Below are positions 32,181 to 39,973 of a stretch of DNA of 64,000 nt, one piece after another; the stretch's first letter is position 1; every line of letters begins with the position of its first letter. Made by a program: the position numbers and the translations under genes. Source of the stretch: Asanoa ishikariensis. GTDB taxonomy: Bacteria > Actinomycetota > Actinomycetes > Mycobacteriales > Micromonosporaceae. The notes beneath the pieces were generated by a model. The model worked only from the letters and a program-made list of their open reading frames with translations. It did not search any database and was not told where the DNA came from. Location of the stretch: NCBI RefSeq assembly GCF_900107455.1, contig NZ_FNQB01000002.1:1302001-1366000 (forward strand), given 5' to 3'.

Positions 32181-32612
32181 CAGCTGGTGGTCGAAGACAC
32201 GGCCCAGCAGGTTGACCAGTTGGTGGTGCTCGGCGGGCGTCAGCGGAGCGAACAGCTCGCGTTGGGCCTGCTCGAGCACGGCGTCCAGGCGCTCGAATCG
32301 GCGCCGACCCGCAGGGGTCAGGGTGATCACGTTGCGCCGTCGGTCGCCTGGGTCGGTGGCTCGCACGACCAGGCCCTGATCGACGAGTTCCGTCACCATC
32401 TCGGCCATGTCGCTGCGGTCGATCAGGCAACGCTGGCCGATGGTGATCTGGCTGGCGGGACCGAACTCCACCAGCGCCGCCAGGATCGAGAAGTGGTGGC
32501 CGTGCGCGCCCTCGCCGGCAAGCGCGTCGGCGATCCGCCGATGGGCGTACAGCGTGATTCTGCCGATCAGCCAACTGGCCTTTCCGCGCAACCGGGCAGG
32601 TGCGGTCTCCAT
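32139..32612 (-). CDS. MarR-family transcriptional regulator
   Basis: 157-residue winged-helix regulator. The DNA-binding region contains VEFGPASQITIGQRCLIDRS, DMAEMVTELVDQGLVVRATD and the wing DPGDRRRNVITLTPAGRRRF. ATG 32612 is preferred over the upstream TTG because TAGTAT lies 7 nt before it. It is divergent from the MFS exporter gene. The 83-bp gap holds two identical-arm palindromes, so it almost certainly represses both itself and the exporter until a ligand binds. The ligand is likely a drug or phenolic compound, by family analogy. Confidence 0.88.
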   Translation of the reverse strand: METAPARLRGKASWLIGRITLYAHRRIADALAGEGAHGHHFSILAALVEFGPASQITIGQRCLIDRSDMAEMVTELVDQGLVVRATDPGDRRRNVITLTPAGRRRFERLDAVLEQAQRELFAPLTPAEHHQLVNLLGRVFDHQLSTVGAEPVRSRGR

Positions 32613-32619
32613 GCGGCGA

Positions 32620-32625
32620 ATACTA
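32620..32625 (-). promoter_or_regulatory. -10 box of the marR gene
   Basis: Minus-strand TAGTAT 7 nt before ATG 32612. A TTGGCG -35 candidate at 32642-32647 (16-bp spacer) overlaps the first operator palindrome, as expected for autorepression. Confidence 0.5.
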
Positions 32626-32632
32626 GCCAACC

Positions 32633-32649
32633 CGTTGGCGGCGCCAACG
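32633..32649. promoter_or_regulatory. MarR operator site 1
   Basis: CGTTGGCGGCGCCAACG, a perfect palindrome of 8-bp arms around one central base. It overlaps the -35 region of the marR promoter and the upstream part of the exporter promoter. Its centre is 30 bp from that of site 2, about three helical turns, so both face the same side of the DNA. Confidence 0.7.
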
Positions 32650-32659
32650 GTTTCGCTGC

Positions 32660-32665
32660 TATCGT
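32660..32665 (+). promoter_or_regulatory. -10 box of the MFS exporter gene
   Basis: TATCGT, partly inside operator site 2, with a possible TTGGCG -35 at 32635-32640 (19-bp spacer, longer than ideal). The transcript would carry a short leader with GAGGA before ATG 32696. Confidence 0.35.
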
Positions 32666-32679
32666 TGGCGCCGCCAACG
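32663..32679. promoter_or_regulatory. MarR operator site 2
   Basis: CGTTGGCGCCGCCAACG, the same arms as site 1 with only the central base changed. It overlaps the -10 region and probable start point of the exporter gene, so bound repressor would block transcription. Confidence 0.7.
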
Positions 32680-32695
32680 AATTCGAGGATGTGCC

Positions 32696-34138
32696 ATGTC
32701 TACGACCGCCGCCCCTCCGATCGTCTCGGCGACCACGCCCGACAGCCGGCGATGGTGGGTGCTGGCCGCCGTCACGACCGCTCAGTTGATGATCGGCCTC
32801 GACCTCACGATCATGAACATCGCGCTGCCATCCGTGCAGAGATCGCTGGATCTCTCGGACCCGAGCCGCCAATGGGTGATCACGATCTTCGCTCTCGGTT
32901 ATGGAGGCCTGCTACTCCTGGGGGGCCGGTTGTCCGACCTCATGGGCCGCCGCCGCAGCTTGATCATCGGGCTGACCGGGTTCGCCGTCGCCTCCGCCAT
33001 CGGCGGCGCGGCGGCCGGCCCGACGATGCTGCTCACCGCGAGGGGCCTGCAGGGAGTCTTTGGTGCGTTGCTGACGCCGTCCATCCTCGCGGCCCTGGCG
33101 GACGCATTTCCCCTTCCTGCCGAGCGCGGCAAGGCGTTCGGGATCTACGCCGCGGCCATCGGCAGTTCCTCCGGCCTGGGCGTCGTGCTCGGTGGCGTGC
33201 TGACCAGCTTTCTCGACTGGCGCTGGTGCATGTACGTGAACCTGCCGATCGCCGTCGCCGCCACGGCGGGCGTGCTCTATGCGGTACGTCCGACGCCTCG
33301 TACGAGCGGGATACGCGTCGACATCACCGGGGCGCTGCTCGCCACCGCCGGCCTGATGGCCCTCGTCTACGGCTTCGCCCACGCCGAGTCCAACGGCTGG
33401 GGCAGTCGATCCACCGTCGGGGCGCTGACTGCCGGCGCGCTGGGGTTGGCCGCGTTCGCGCTGGTGCAAAGCCGCGTCAAGGGCCCGCTGTTGCCACCGC
33501 GAGTGGTACTCGACCGGCGCCGCGCCGGGTCCTACCTCGCGGTGCTCTGCCTGGCGGTGGGCATGTTCGCCGCCCTGTTCTTTCTCACCTTCTACCTGCA
33601 GAACGTGCTCGGCTACTCGCCGATTCGTGCGGGCCTGGCCTTCCTGCCCGTCACTGCCGGGCTGCTGGCCGGCATCCGCGTGGTCAGCCCGCTGCTGATG
33701 CGCGCACCGGTGCGGGCACTGCTCTGTCCGGGACTGCTGGCGATGGCGGCCGGCCTTCTGCTGCTCGGTTTCGTCCGGGTCGAAACCGGCTACTGGCTCC
33801 ACGTGTTCCCCGTGCTGCTGTTGGTCGGCCTTGGCACGGGCTGGATGCTGGTCTCCGCCAACAGCACCGCGACCTTCGGCGCCGGGGCCGACACCTCGGT
33901 GGCCGGCGCCACCGTCATGACTTCGCAGCAGATCGGCGCATCGCTCGGCACCGCCCTGCTGAGCACGATCGCCGGGACGGCGGCCGCGAGCTATCTCCGC
34001 ACGCATCCAGCCGCGGCCGACGCGGCGACCGTTCACGGCCTGAACGTGGCAAGCCTCGGAGCAGCCGGGTTCCTCTGCGCGGCCGCCGCGTTGGTCTTCC
34101 TCCTCGTCGGCCCGCAGAACGCCCGGGCGGATCGCTAG
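32696..34138 (+). CDS. MFS drug exporter, DHA2 (EmrB/QacA, 14-helix) family
   Basis: 480-residue major facilitator with about 14 helices. The first helix contains LTIMNIALPSVQRSLDLSDP, motif A is GGRLSDLMGRRRS, and motif C of antiporters is seen in IGSSSGLGVVLGGVLTSFLD. It is expected to export a toxic small molecule in exchange for protons. ATG 32696 has GAGGA 7-8 nt upstream. Divergent MarR and two operators between the genes indicate substrate-inducible repression. Confidence 0.9.
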   Translation: MSTTAAPPIVSATTPDSRRWWVLAAVTTAQLMIGLDLTIMNIALPSVQRSLDLSDPSRQWVITIFALGYGGLLLLGGRLSDLMGRRRSLIIGLTGFAVASAIGGAAAGPTMLLTARGLQGVFGALLTPSILAALADAFPLPAERGKAFGIYAAAIGSSSGLGVVLGGVLTSFLDWRWCMYVNLPIAVAATAGVLYAVRPTPRTSGIRVDITGALLATAGLMALVYGFAHAESNGWGSRSTVGALTAGALGLAAFALVQSRVKGPLLPPRVVLDRRRAGSYLAVLCLAVGMFAALFFLTFYLQNVLGYSPIRAGLAFLPVTAGLLAGIRVVSPLLMRAPVRALLCPGLLAMAAGLLLLGFVRVETGYWLHVFPVLLLVGLGTGWMLVSANSTATFGAGADTSVAGATVMTSQQIGASLGTALLSTIAGTAAASYLRTHPAAADAATVHGLNVASLGAAGFLCAAAALVFLLVGPQNARADR

Positions 34139-34147
34139 ATCCCCCGT

Positions 34148-34903
34148 TCACTCGCGCATTTTGTACGTCAGGGGCGGACGCATGTGGAACTGCCGGACGA
34201 GCACGTAATGGAGTGCTGCGCCGAGAACCGCACCCACCATCGGCGCGACCAGGTAGATCCACAGATCGTCGACCTGCCCGGCGAGCGACGCCGGGCCCAA
34301 CTGCCGCGCGGGATTGAGCGAGCCACCGGTGCGCGGGCCGAGCAGGGCGATCACCAAGGCAACGTAGAGGCCGATGAGGAAGGGCAGCAGGCGAGCGAGG
34401 CGGGCATAACCGAGGAAGAACCCGACGACGAGAATCAGGACGGTCATGCCCCCGGCCTCGGCGAGAAAGACCGAGGCGGGTCCCCAAGTCAGCGCGTGCT
34501 TGATCGTTGCGTAGTCGACCAACGGGACCGAGACCGCTCGTCCCCACACCACCCGCGCGAGAGCCGTGCCCGCCACGGAGCCCGCGAGTTGGGCGAGCAC
34601 GTACGGCAGGACGCTGCGACGGGGAAAGACGCCGACCAGCCATACCGTGACCGTCACGGCGGGATTCATGTGGCCCCCGCTGCGTCTGCCGGGCGGGGTG
34701 AAGATCAGCCCGCACAGGATGGCTCCGCTGAGGACGCCGATGACGGCGAGCGCGACGGTCAGGTCGGCGATGTAGAGCGGGGAGTCGGGGCCGCGCAACC
34801 ATCGGACAACCGTCACCGCGAGAAAGAGCAGGACGGTGGTGAGCACGAACTCGTCGGCGGCGCGCGCCAAGGGCAGCCGCGGAGTCGCATCTGTTGCACC
34901 CAC
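34148..34903 (-). CDS. MIP family channel (aquaporin/glycerol facilitator)
   Basis: 251-residue six-helix channel. The two pore half-helices carry the signature motifs GGHMNPAVTVTVWLVG and GGSLNPARQLGPASLAG. GTG 34903 is the start; there is no strong ribosome site. Residues around the pore decide between water and glycerol; the second NPA followed by Arg (NPAR) is present as in both classes, and I cannot assign the substrate. It converges on the exporter gene with a 9-bp gap and is divergent from the yndJ gene. Confidence 0.88.
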   Translation of the reverse strand: MGATDATPRLPLARAADEFVLTTVLLFLAVTVVRWLRGPDSPLYIADLTVALAVIGVLSGAILCGLIFTPPGRRSGGHMNPAVTVTVWLVGVFPRRSVLPYVLAQLAGSVAGTALARVVWGRAVSVPLVDYATIKHALTWGPASVFLAEAGGMTVLILVVGFFLGYARLARLLPFLIGLYVALVIALLGPRTGGSLNPARQLGPASLAGQVDDLWIYLVAPMVGAVLGAALHYVLVRQFHMRPPLTYKMRE

Positions 34904-35020
34904 CGGAATCTCCGAGTCAGTGCGCGGGAGCTCGACGACAGTGTTCTCGTCCGACTTCCGCGGTCGGGCATGGCCTTGATCCTATGGGCGGTGCCCGTCC
35001 GCGCGCCTCGACAGACTCAC

Positions 35021-35034
35021 TTGAACGTGTTCAA
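35021..35034. promoter_or_regulatory. Palindromic operator upstream of the yndJ-DUF1990 pair
   Basis: TTGAACGTGTTCAA, perfect 6-bp arms separated by GT, 8 bp before GTG 35043. The sequence type is typical of TetR-family operators. No TetR gene is nearby in the window. Binding here would block initiation of the two-gene unit. Confidence 0.55.
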
Positions 35035-35042
35035 ATGAGTCC

Positions 35043-35834
35043 GTGATCGTGCTCCTCAACCTCGTCGACGCGTTGGCCATGGTGGTGCTCGTGCCGATCG
35101 CGCTGGGACTGGTCGGCGCGCCGGTGGCGATTCGGCGGGTCTGGCCGTGGGTCGGGCTGCTGGCGGCGGTCGCGCTCTGGCTGCCGAGGGGAGCCGGTGC
35201 CGCCCTGCTCGCCGTCCCGTACCTGCTGCTGGCCGTGGCGCTCGCTCTGGTCGCGGTGCGGCGGCTGCGCAGGTTCGCGGCGGCCGACGTCGCGGTGGCC
35301 ACCGGGCTGGCCGCGCCGCTGGTCGCCGCCGCCGCGCTGGTGGCCGAGCGCGCCGGCCACCGGCTCCTCGGCTTCCCGCTCGAGACACTCGCGCTCACCG
35401 TGCCGCACCTGCACTACGCCGGGCTCGTCGCGGCCGTCATCGCCGCGCTGGTCTGTCGGGCGACCGGGGATGGCCCGCTCGGTCGCGCCGCCGCCTGGTG
35501 TGTGCCCGTCGGCACCGGCACCGTGCTGGTCGGCTACTTCCTCGGTGACCCGGTCGAACTGGCGGGCGCGGTGCTGCTCACCGCGGGGATGTGGTTGGTC
35601 GGCGGGCTCACCGTGGCCCGCCTACCGGCCACGCGTGGGGCCCGCACGCTGTTCGTGATCTCCTCGGGCATGCTGGTCGTCACCATGTTGCTCGCGCTCG
35701 ATTGGGCGGCCGGGCACGTGTTCCCGGTGCCGCACCTGTCGATCCCGTGGATGGTGGCGACGCACGGACTGCTCAACGCGGTCGGCTTCGCGTTGTGCGC
35801 ACTGCTGGCCTGGCGACGGATGGAGACCACGTGA
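35043..35834 (+). CDS. YndJ-like integral membrane protein
   Basis: 263-residue protein with about eight helices. The segment LGFPLETLALTVPHLHYAGL contains the conserved His-x-His seen in YndJ relatives. LGDPVELAGAVLLTAGMWLV and the late PWMVATHGLLNAVGFALCAL also match. No function is known. Its stop overlaps the start of the DUF1990 gene (GTGA), so the two are translationally coupled. It is preceded by a palindromic operator that ends 8 bp before the GTG start. Confidence 0.75.
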   Translation: MIVLLNLVDALAMVVLVPIALGLVGAPVAIRRVWPWVGLLAAVALWLPRGAGAALLAVPYLLLAVALALVAVRRLRRFAAADVAVATGLAAPLVAAAALVAERAGHRLLGFPLETLALTVPHLHYAGLVAAVIAALVCRATGDGPLGRAAAWCVPVGTGTVLVGYFLGDPVELAGAVLLTAGMWLVGGLTVARLPATRGARTLFVISSGMLVVTMLLALDWAAGHVFPVPHLSIPWMVATHGLLNAVGFALCALLAWRRMETT

Positions 35835-36319
35835 CGCCCCTGACCTACGCGGAGGTCGGCGCTACCGAGACCGGCGCGCTGCCGCCCGGCTACCGGCACC
35901 TGCGCTACCGCACGGCGATCGGGCACGACGTGTTCGCGACCGCCGCGGAGGCGGTGCTGACCTGGCGGATGCACCGGGCGGCGGGCATCAAGGTGAACAC
36001 GGCCGCGGAGCGGGCGGCGCCGGGCGTCGACGTGACCATGCACATCGGACCGCTGCCGGCGCCGTGCCGGGTCGTGTGGGTGGTCGACGAGCCGGGGCGC
36101 GCCGGTTGGGGCTACGGCACGCTGGAAGGGCATCCGGCGCGTGGCGAGGAGGCGTTCGTCGTCAGCCAGGGTGCCGACGGCGTGACCTGGTTCGAGGTGA
36201 CGGCGTTCAGCGTGCCGGCCGGATGGCTGATGAAAGCGGCCGGCCCAGGAGCACGGTTGTTCCAGCGGGCGTACGCGGTCTGGTGCGGCCGGGCCCTGCG
36301 CCGCCTGATGAAGCCCTAG
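35831..36319 (+). CDS. DUF1990 family protein
   Basis: 162-residue soluble protein starting at GTG 35831, which overlaps the yndJ stop by 4 bp. Family signatures are PPGYRHLRYRTAIGHDVFAT, the central VDEPGRAGWGYGTLEGHPAR and GEEAFVVSQGADGVTWFEVT. Plant and bacterial DUF1990 proteins have no proven activity, though a lipid- or ligand-binding fold is suspected. YndJ and DUF1990 genes are neighbours or fused in other bacteria, so a joint membrane-associated role is likely. It overlaps the convergent glycosylase gene by 4 bp. Confidence 0.85.
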   Translation: MTPLTYAEVGATETGALPPGYRHLRYRTAIGHDVFATAAEAVLTWRMHRAAGIKVNTAAERAAPGVDVTMHIGPLPAPCRVVWVVDEPGRAGWGYGTLEGHPARGEEAFVVSQGADGVTWFEVTAFSVPAGWLMKAAGPGARLFQRAYAVWCGRALRRLMKP

Positions 36320-37224
36320 AAACGGGCGAAAGACCTGATCGGCATCCGCGGGCCGAACTTCGGCGCCATGATGCCGCTGGCCTCCAGCAGCATGCAGACC
36401 CGGCCGCGGTGGCCGCGGAACGGCTCCAGGAGCTCCAGCATGCGGGCGTCGTCGCCGCGGGGCTCGCCGGCCAGGCTCCAGGCCACCGTGTTCGGGATGT
36501 GGAAGTCGCCGACGCTGACCGCGTCCGCGTCGCCATACGCGATGCGCACCACCTCGGCGGCCGTCCAGACGCCGATGCCGCGGATCGACCGCATCCGGGT
36601 CGTCGCCTCGGCCGCCGTCTCGCAGCGCTCGATCCGGTCGGCCTCGGCCGCGGCCCGGCGCAGCGTGTCGGCGCGCTTCTGCTCGACGCCGAACGGGTGG
36701 AACACCCAGTAGGGCTGGGCGGCGATCACTTCGGGCAGCGGCGGCAACGTCAGCCCCTCGAACGGGCCGGGTGCCGGGGTCCCGAAAGCACGTACCGTGC
36801 CGGCATAGCCCTTGTAGGCCTCTTTGCCGGTCACCTTCTGCTCGAAGATGGCCCGCATCAGGCGGGGGAAGACGACCCCGGTCGCCGGGATGCGCCGGCC
36901 CCGGTGCACCCGGGCCAGTTCACGGACCACCGGGTGGGCCGCCGCGAGCTCCGCGAAACCGGTGAGGTCGTCGCGCAGTCCGGCCACCGCGTCCGCTTGC
37001 GAGACCACCCAATCCTGGCCCGGTCCGTACCCGGTGGCGGTCAGTTCCTCGCCCGCCCGGCGTAGCGAAAGCGTGGCGGGGCCATCCGGGGTGTGGGTCG
37101 CCCACCAGAAGGTGTCGCCGTCGAACCGGGCGCACGGGTCCCAGCGGCTCATCGGGATCGCACCGACCGAGCCACCGAGGTGGTAGCCCTCCGGAACCCG
37201 CATCACCCGCTGCACGGAACCCAC
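36316..37224 (-). CDS. DNA-3-methyladenine glycosylase, AlkA-like HhH superfamily
   Basis: About 302 residues from GTG 37224; GTG 37215 and ATG 37203 are alternatives. The N-terminal half is the AlkA-type beta domain (WWATHTPDGPATLSLRR). The C-terminal half has the helix-hairpin-helix MRSIRGIGVWTAAEVVRIAY and the catalytic Asp in SVGDFHIPNTVAWSLAG. EQKVTGKEAYKGY is the typical helix before the hairpin. It should excise alkylated bases. It shares its 3' end with DUF1990 and follows the spermidine-synthase-like gene with a 4-bp gap. Confidence 0.85.
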   Translation of the reverse strand: MGSVQRVMRVPEGYHLGGSVGAIPMSRWDPCARFDGDTFWWATHTPDGPATLSLRRAGEELTATGYGPGQDWVVSQADAVAGLRDDLTGFAELAAAHPVVRELARVHRGRRIPATGVVFPRLMRAIFEQKVTGKEAYKGYAGTVRAFGTPAPGPFEGLTLPPLPEVIAAQPYWVFHPFGVEQKRADTLRRAAAEADRIERCETAAEATTRMRSIRGIGVWTAAEVVRIAYGDADAVSVGDFHIPNTVAWSLAGEPRGDDARMLELLEPFRGHRGRVCMLLEASGIMAPKFGPRMPIRSFARF

Positions 37225-37228
37225 TCTC

Positions 37229-38101
37229 TCACTCGACGACCTCAGGACGAGGGCCGAACATCCCGACCGGGGGCGGCGCGGACGGTGTGGCGGCCGCGTC
37301 CGTGACCACCGTCTCACCTCCGGCGAAGCGCGTCAGGTCGTCGCCCGTGACCAGCCGGCCCGGGAACCAGTCGCCGGCCACCCGTCGCGCGAGGGCGGCG
37401 GTCGGGAGCGGGCTGTTGGCCGCGGTCAGCACCAGGTTGCCGAACCGCCGGCCGCGCAGCACCGACGAGTCGGCCACCAGGGCGACCTGCGGGAAGACGG
37501 CGGACACCGTGGCCACCTGGGCGCGCGCCAGGCCCAGCGGCGGCCCGTCGGTCATGTTGACCAGGTAGCGCCCGTCCGGGTGCAGCACCCGGGCCGCCTC
37601 GTGAACGAACTCGACCGAGCGGACGCTGGCCGGGGTGCGGGCGCCCGCGAACACGTCGACGATCACCACGTCGAACTCGTCGTCGCGGGCCTTGGTCAGC
37701 TCCGTGCGGGCGTCGCCGACGCGGAGCTTCAGCTTGGGGTCGGCGGGCCAGGGCAGGTGCTCCCGGACGAAGTCGACCAGTTTGGCGTCGGCCTCGACCA
37801 CCCGTTGCCGGCTGCCCGGCCGGCTGGCGGTCAGGTAGCGGGCCAGGGTCAGCCCGCCGCCACCGAGGTGCAGCACCCGCAGCGGCATCGACGGCGGCGC
37901 GGTCAGGTCGAGCGAGGCGGCGATCCGGCGGACGTACTCGAACTCCAGGTACGTGGGATCGTCCAGGTCGACGTGCGACTGCGGTGCGCCGTCGACCAGC
38001 AACGTGTACGCGTGCGGCCGGTCATGGTCGGGCAACAGCTCGGCGACCCCCGCCCCGATCTGGGCGACCACCCGCCGCCCCTGCCCCCGCTGCCGACCCA
38101 C
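37229..38101 (-). CDS. Spermidine synthase-like (SpeE fold) methyltransferase/aminopropyltransferase
   Basis: 290-residue Rossmann-fold protein with the SAM-type glycine loop LRVLHLGGGGLTLARYLTAS, the acidic VVEADAKLVDFV, GDARTELTKARDDEFDVVIV and DVFAGARTPASVRSVEF. This is the spermidine synthase fold, but the family includes many actinobacterial proteins of unknown substrate, and the polyamine-site Asp pattern is only partly kept. GTG 38101 is supported by TAAGTT exactly 6 nt upstream. The glycosylase gene follows 4 bp after its stop. Confidence 0.78.
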   Translation of the reverse strand: MGRQRGQGRRVVAQIGAGVAELLPDHDRPHAYTLLVDGAPQSHVDLDDPTYLEFEYVRRIAASLDLTAPPSMPLRVLHLGGGGLTLARYLTASRPGSRQRVVEADAKLVDFVREHLPWPADPKLKLRVGDARTELTKARDDEFDVVIVDVFAGARTPASVRSVEFVHEAARVLHPDGRYLVNMTDGPPLGLARAQVATVSAVFPQVALVADSSVLRGRRFGNLVLTAANSPLPTAALARRVAGDWFPGRLVTGDDLTRFAGGETVVTDAAATPSAPPPVGMFGPRPEVVE

Positions 38102-38107
38102 CCCGCA

Positions 38108-38113
38108 AACTTA
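38108..38113 (-). promoter_or_regulatory. -10 box of the spermidine-synthase-like gene, leaderless type
   Basis: Minus-strand TAAGTT exactly 6 nt before GTG 38101. Confidence 0.5.
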
Positions 38114-38162
38114 GCCTCCCGAGCACCCCTCCGAACCGGCCCCGGGAAGCGTGTAACCAGAT

Positions 38163-38666
38163 ATGGCGGCTGAGGACTCGTTCCGCGACTACGTCGCGGC
38201 GCGGCTGGTGAGTCTGTCCCGCGCCGCCTACCTGCTGACGGGGGACCGGCATCTCGCGGAAGATCTGGTGCAGCAGGCGTTGATCCAGGTCGCCAGCCGG
38301 TGGGAGCGGATCTCCGCCGGCGGCGACCCGGACCCGTACGTCCGGCGGGTTCTCTACCACCAGCACGTCTCCTGGTGGCGGCGGCGCCGGCTGGTCGATC
38401 GGCCGCACGCCGACCTGCCCGAGAAGGCCGTCGCTGACCGGGCCGCCGACAAGGACGTCGAGATCACGGTGCGGCAGGCATTGCGCCGGCTGACCCCGAA
38501 GCAGCGGGCGGTGCTGGTGCTGCGCTACTTCGAGGACCTCACCGAGGTGCAGACGGCCGAGGTGCTGGGGTGCTCGGTCGGCACCGTGAAGAGCAACACC
38601 CGGGACGCGCTGGCTCGGCTGCGGTCGACCGCCCCGGAGCTCGCCGACCTGCGGGAGGCGCGATGA
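38163..38666 (+). CDS. ECF RNA polymerase sigma factor, SigE family
   Basis: 167-residue ECF sigma factor. Region 2 is AYLLTGDRHLAEDLVQQALI and SRWERISAGGDPDPYVRRVL. Region 4 is LTPKQRAVLVLRYFEDLTEV with the HTH QTAEVLGCSVGTVKSNTRDA. It belongs to the group often called the SigE family, abundant in Micromonosporaceae and Streptomyces. It overlaps the next gene at ATGA, so the downstream membrane protein is probably its regulator or effector. ATG 38163 is used; no ribosome site is evident. Confidence 0.92.
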   Translation: MAAEDSFRDYVAARLVSLSRAAYLLTGDRHLAEDLVQQALIQVASRWERISAGGDPDPYVRRVLYHQHVSWWRRRRLVDRPHADLPEKAVADRAADKDVEITVRQALRRLTPKQRAVLVLRYFEDLTEVQTAEVLGCSVGTVKSNTRDALARLRSTAPELADLREAR

Positions 38667-39973
38667 AAGAGCTCAAGGAGCTCGCCGACGAGATGACGCC
38701 CGCCCGGCTGCCGGACGACCTGTGGGGCGCGGGTCGGCGGCTGCGCCGCCGGCGCCGGGTCGGCTATGCCCTGGCGGCGGTGCTCGTGCTGGTGCTCGCG
38801 GTGACGTTGCCGGAGTGGGCCGCGCACCGGAGGGCCGCGATCGTGCCGGCGGACCGGCCCGGCGCGGTGCCGTCGCGGGTCGAGACGCCCCACCTCTGGC
38901 AGGCCAAGGTCGGTCAGTGGCCGGCAGGACCGGGCGGCCCGGCGTCCCTGGTGTTCTTCACCGGCCAGACCCGCTACCTCGAGGGCACCGGGGTGGTGGT
39001 CGGGACGAACGGCAGCTACCGGCTGATCTACCAGAAGGTCGGCGAGGGCGACGGCATGCTCACCCCGGACGGCCGGCACTACGTCGGTCCGGGGCTCCGG
39101 CTGCTCGACCTGACCACCGGCGACGAGAGACAGCTCTCCGGTGAGCCGATCTGGGGTGAGCCCCTCGCGTTCTCGCCCGACGGCACGGAGCTGCTGATCG
39201 GGGTCAACAACGACGACGGCGTCATCACGTACGGCGACGACACGGTCCCCGACAACGACCCCGAGAAGCCCGACGACCTGGTGGCCGTCGACCTCCGCAC
39301 CGGCGAGCGGCGGTTCGTGGCGGTCGGCCGGATGAACAGCTACACGACGGCGGCCTGGTCGCCGGACGGCACCCGGATCGCGGTCGAGGGACCGGTGGGT
39401 CGTGCTGACGTCGGGCGCCGGCTGTCGGTCATGGACGCCCGCACCGGTGCCCCGCTCTGGACCGTGGACAACTTCGCGCCGGACCGCAGGCTGGCCGGGC
39501 GGGCCGCCTGGACGCCGGACGGAGGCCTGCTGGCGGTGCTCGGGTTCGAAGGCTGCGTAAACGCGTGCGACCAGGCGGGGGAGAGCGCTCGGCGGTGGCG
39601 CCTGGACCTGGTCGACGCGGGCACGGGCAACGTCGTCGCGCAGCCGGTGCCGATCGAGGGTCTCCCGGGCGAGGTCGTCGGCTGGCGCGACGGACGCGAC
39701 GCGGTGCTCACCTACACCCCCGTCCGGGCCGAGCCGGACCACCGGACGCTCGTGGCGCTCCGGCCGAGCGGGGAGGTCGACACCCTGGTGGACACCCCGC
39801 CGGGCGTCTACAACCTGGAGGTCCCGGACGACCTGCTCCGGTCCGGCTCCTTCGGGGGAACGCCGCCGACGCCGTCACCGTGGGCCGCGCCGGCCTGGGC
39901 GTACCTCCTCGTGGCTTCGCCGTTCCTGCTGGTGCTCTGGATCTTCCGGCGGCGCCGTCAGCGCCGGGTGTAG
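38663..39973 (+). CDS. Membrane-anchored beta-propeller (WD40/TolB-like) protein coupled to the sigma factor
   Basis: 436-residue protein with a cytoplasmic N-terminus (1-33, with RRLRRRRRVG). A helix (about 34-50) leads to an extracytoplasmic domain with repeated LAFSPDGTELLIGV, AAWSPDGTRIAVEG and AAWTPDGGLLAVLGFEG units, as in TolB/WD40-type propellers, and there is a second helix near the C-terminus (PAWAYLLVASPFLLVLWIF) with a basic tail. The short N-terminus resembles a minimal anti-sigma region but lacks the zinc-binding HxxxCxxC. It starts inside the sigma factor stop (ATGA), which suggests co-translation. Its role as a sensor or anti-sigma partner is an inference. Confidence 0.72.
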   Translation: MKELKELADEMTPARLPDDLWGAGRRLRRRRRVGYALAAVLVLVLAVTLPEWAAHRRAAIVPADRPGAVPSRVETPHLWQAKVGQWPAGPGGPASLVFFTGQTRYLEGTGVVVGTNGSYRLIYQKVGEGDGMLTPDGRHYVGPGLRLLDLTTGDERQLSGEPIWGEPLAFSPDGTELLIGVNNDDGVITYGDDTVPDNDPEKPDDLVAVDLRTGERRFVAVGRMNSYTTAAWSPDGTRIAVEGPVGRADVGRRLSVMDARTGAPLWTVDNFAPDRRLAGRAAWTPDGGLLAVLGFEGCVNACDQAGESARRWRLDLVDAGTGNVVAQPVPIEGLPGEVVGWRDGRDAVLTYTPVRAEPDHRTLVALRPSGEVDTLVDTPPGVYNLEVPDDLLRSGSFGGTPPTPSPWAAPAWAYLLVASPFLLVLWIFRRRRQRRV

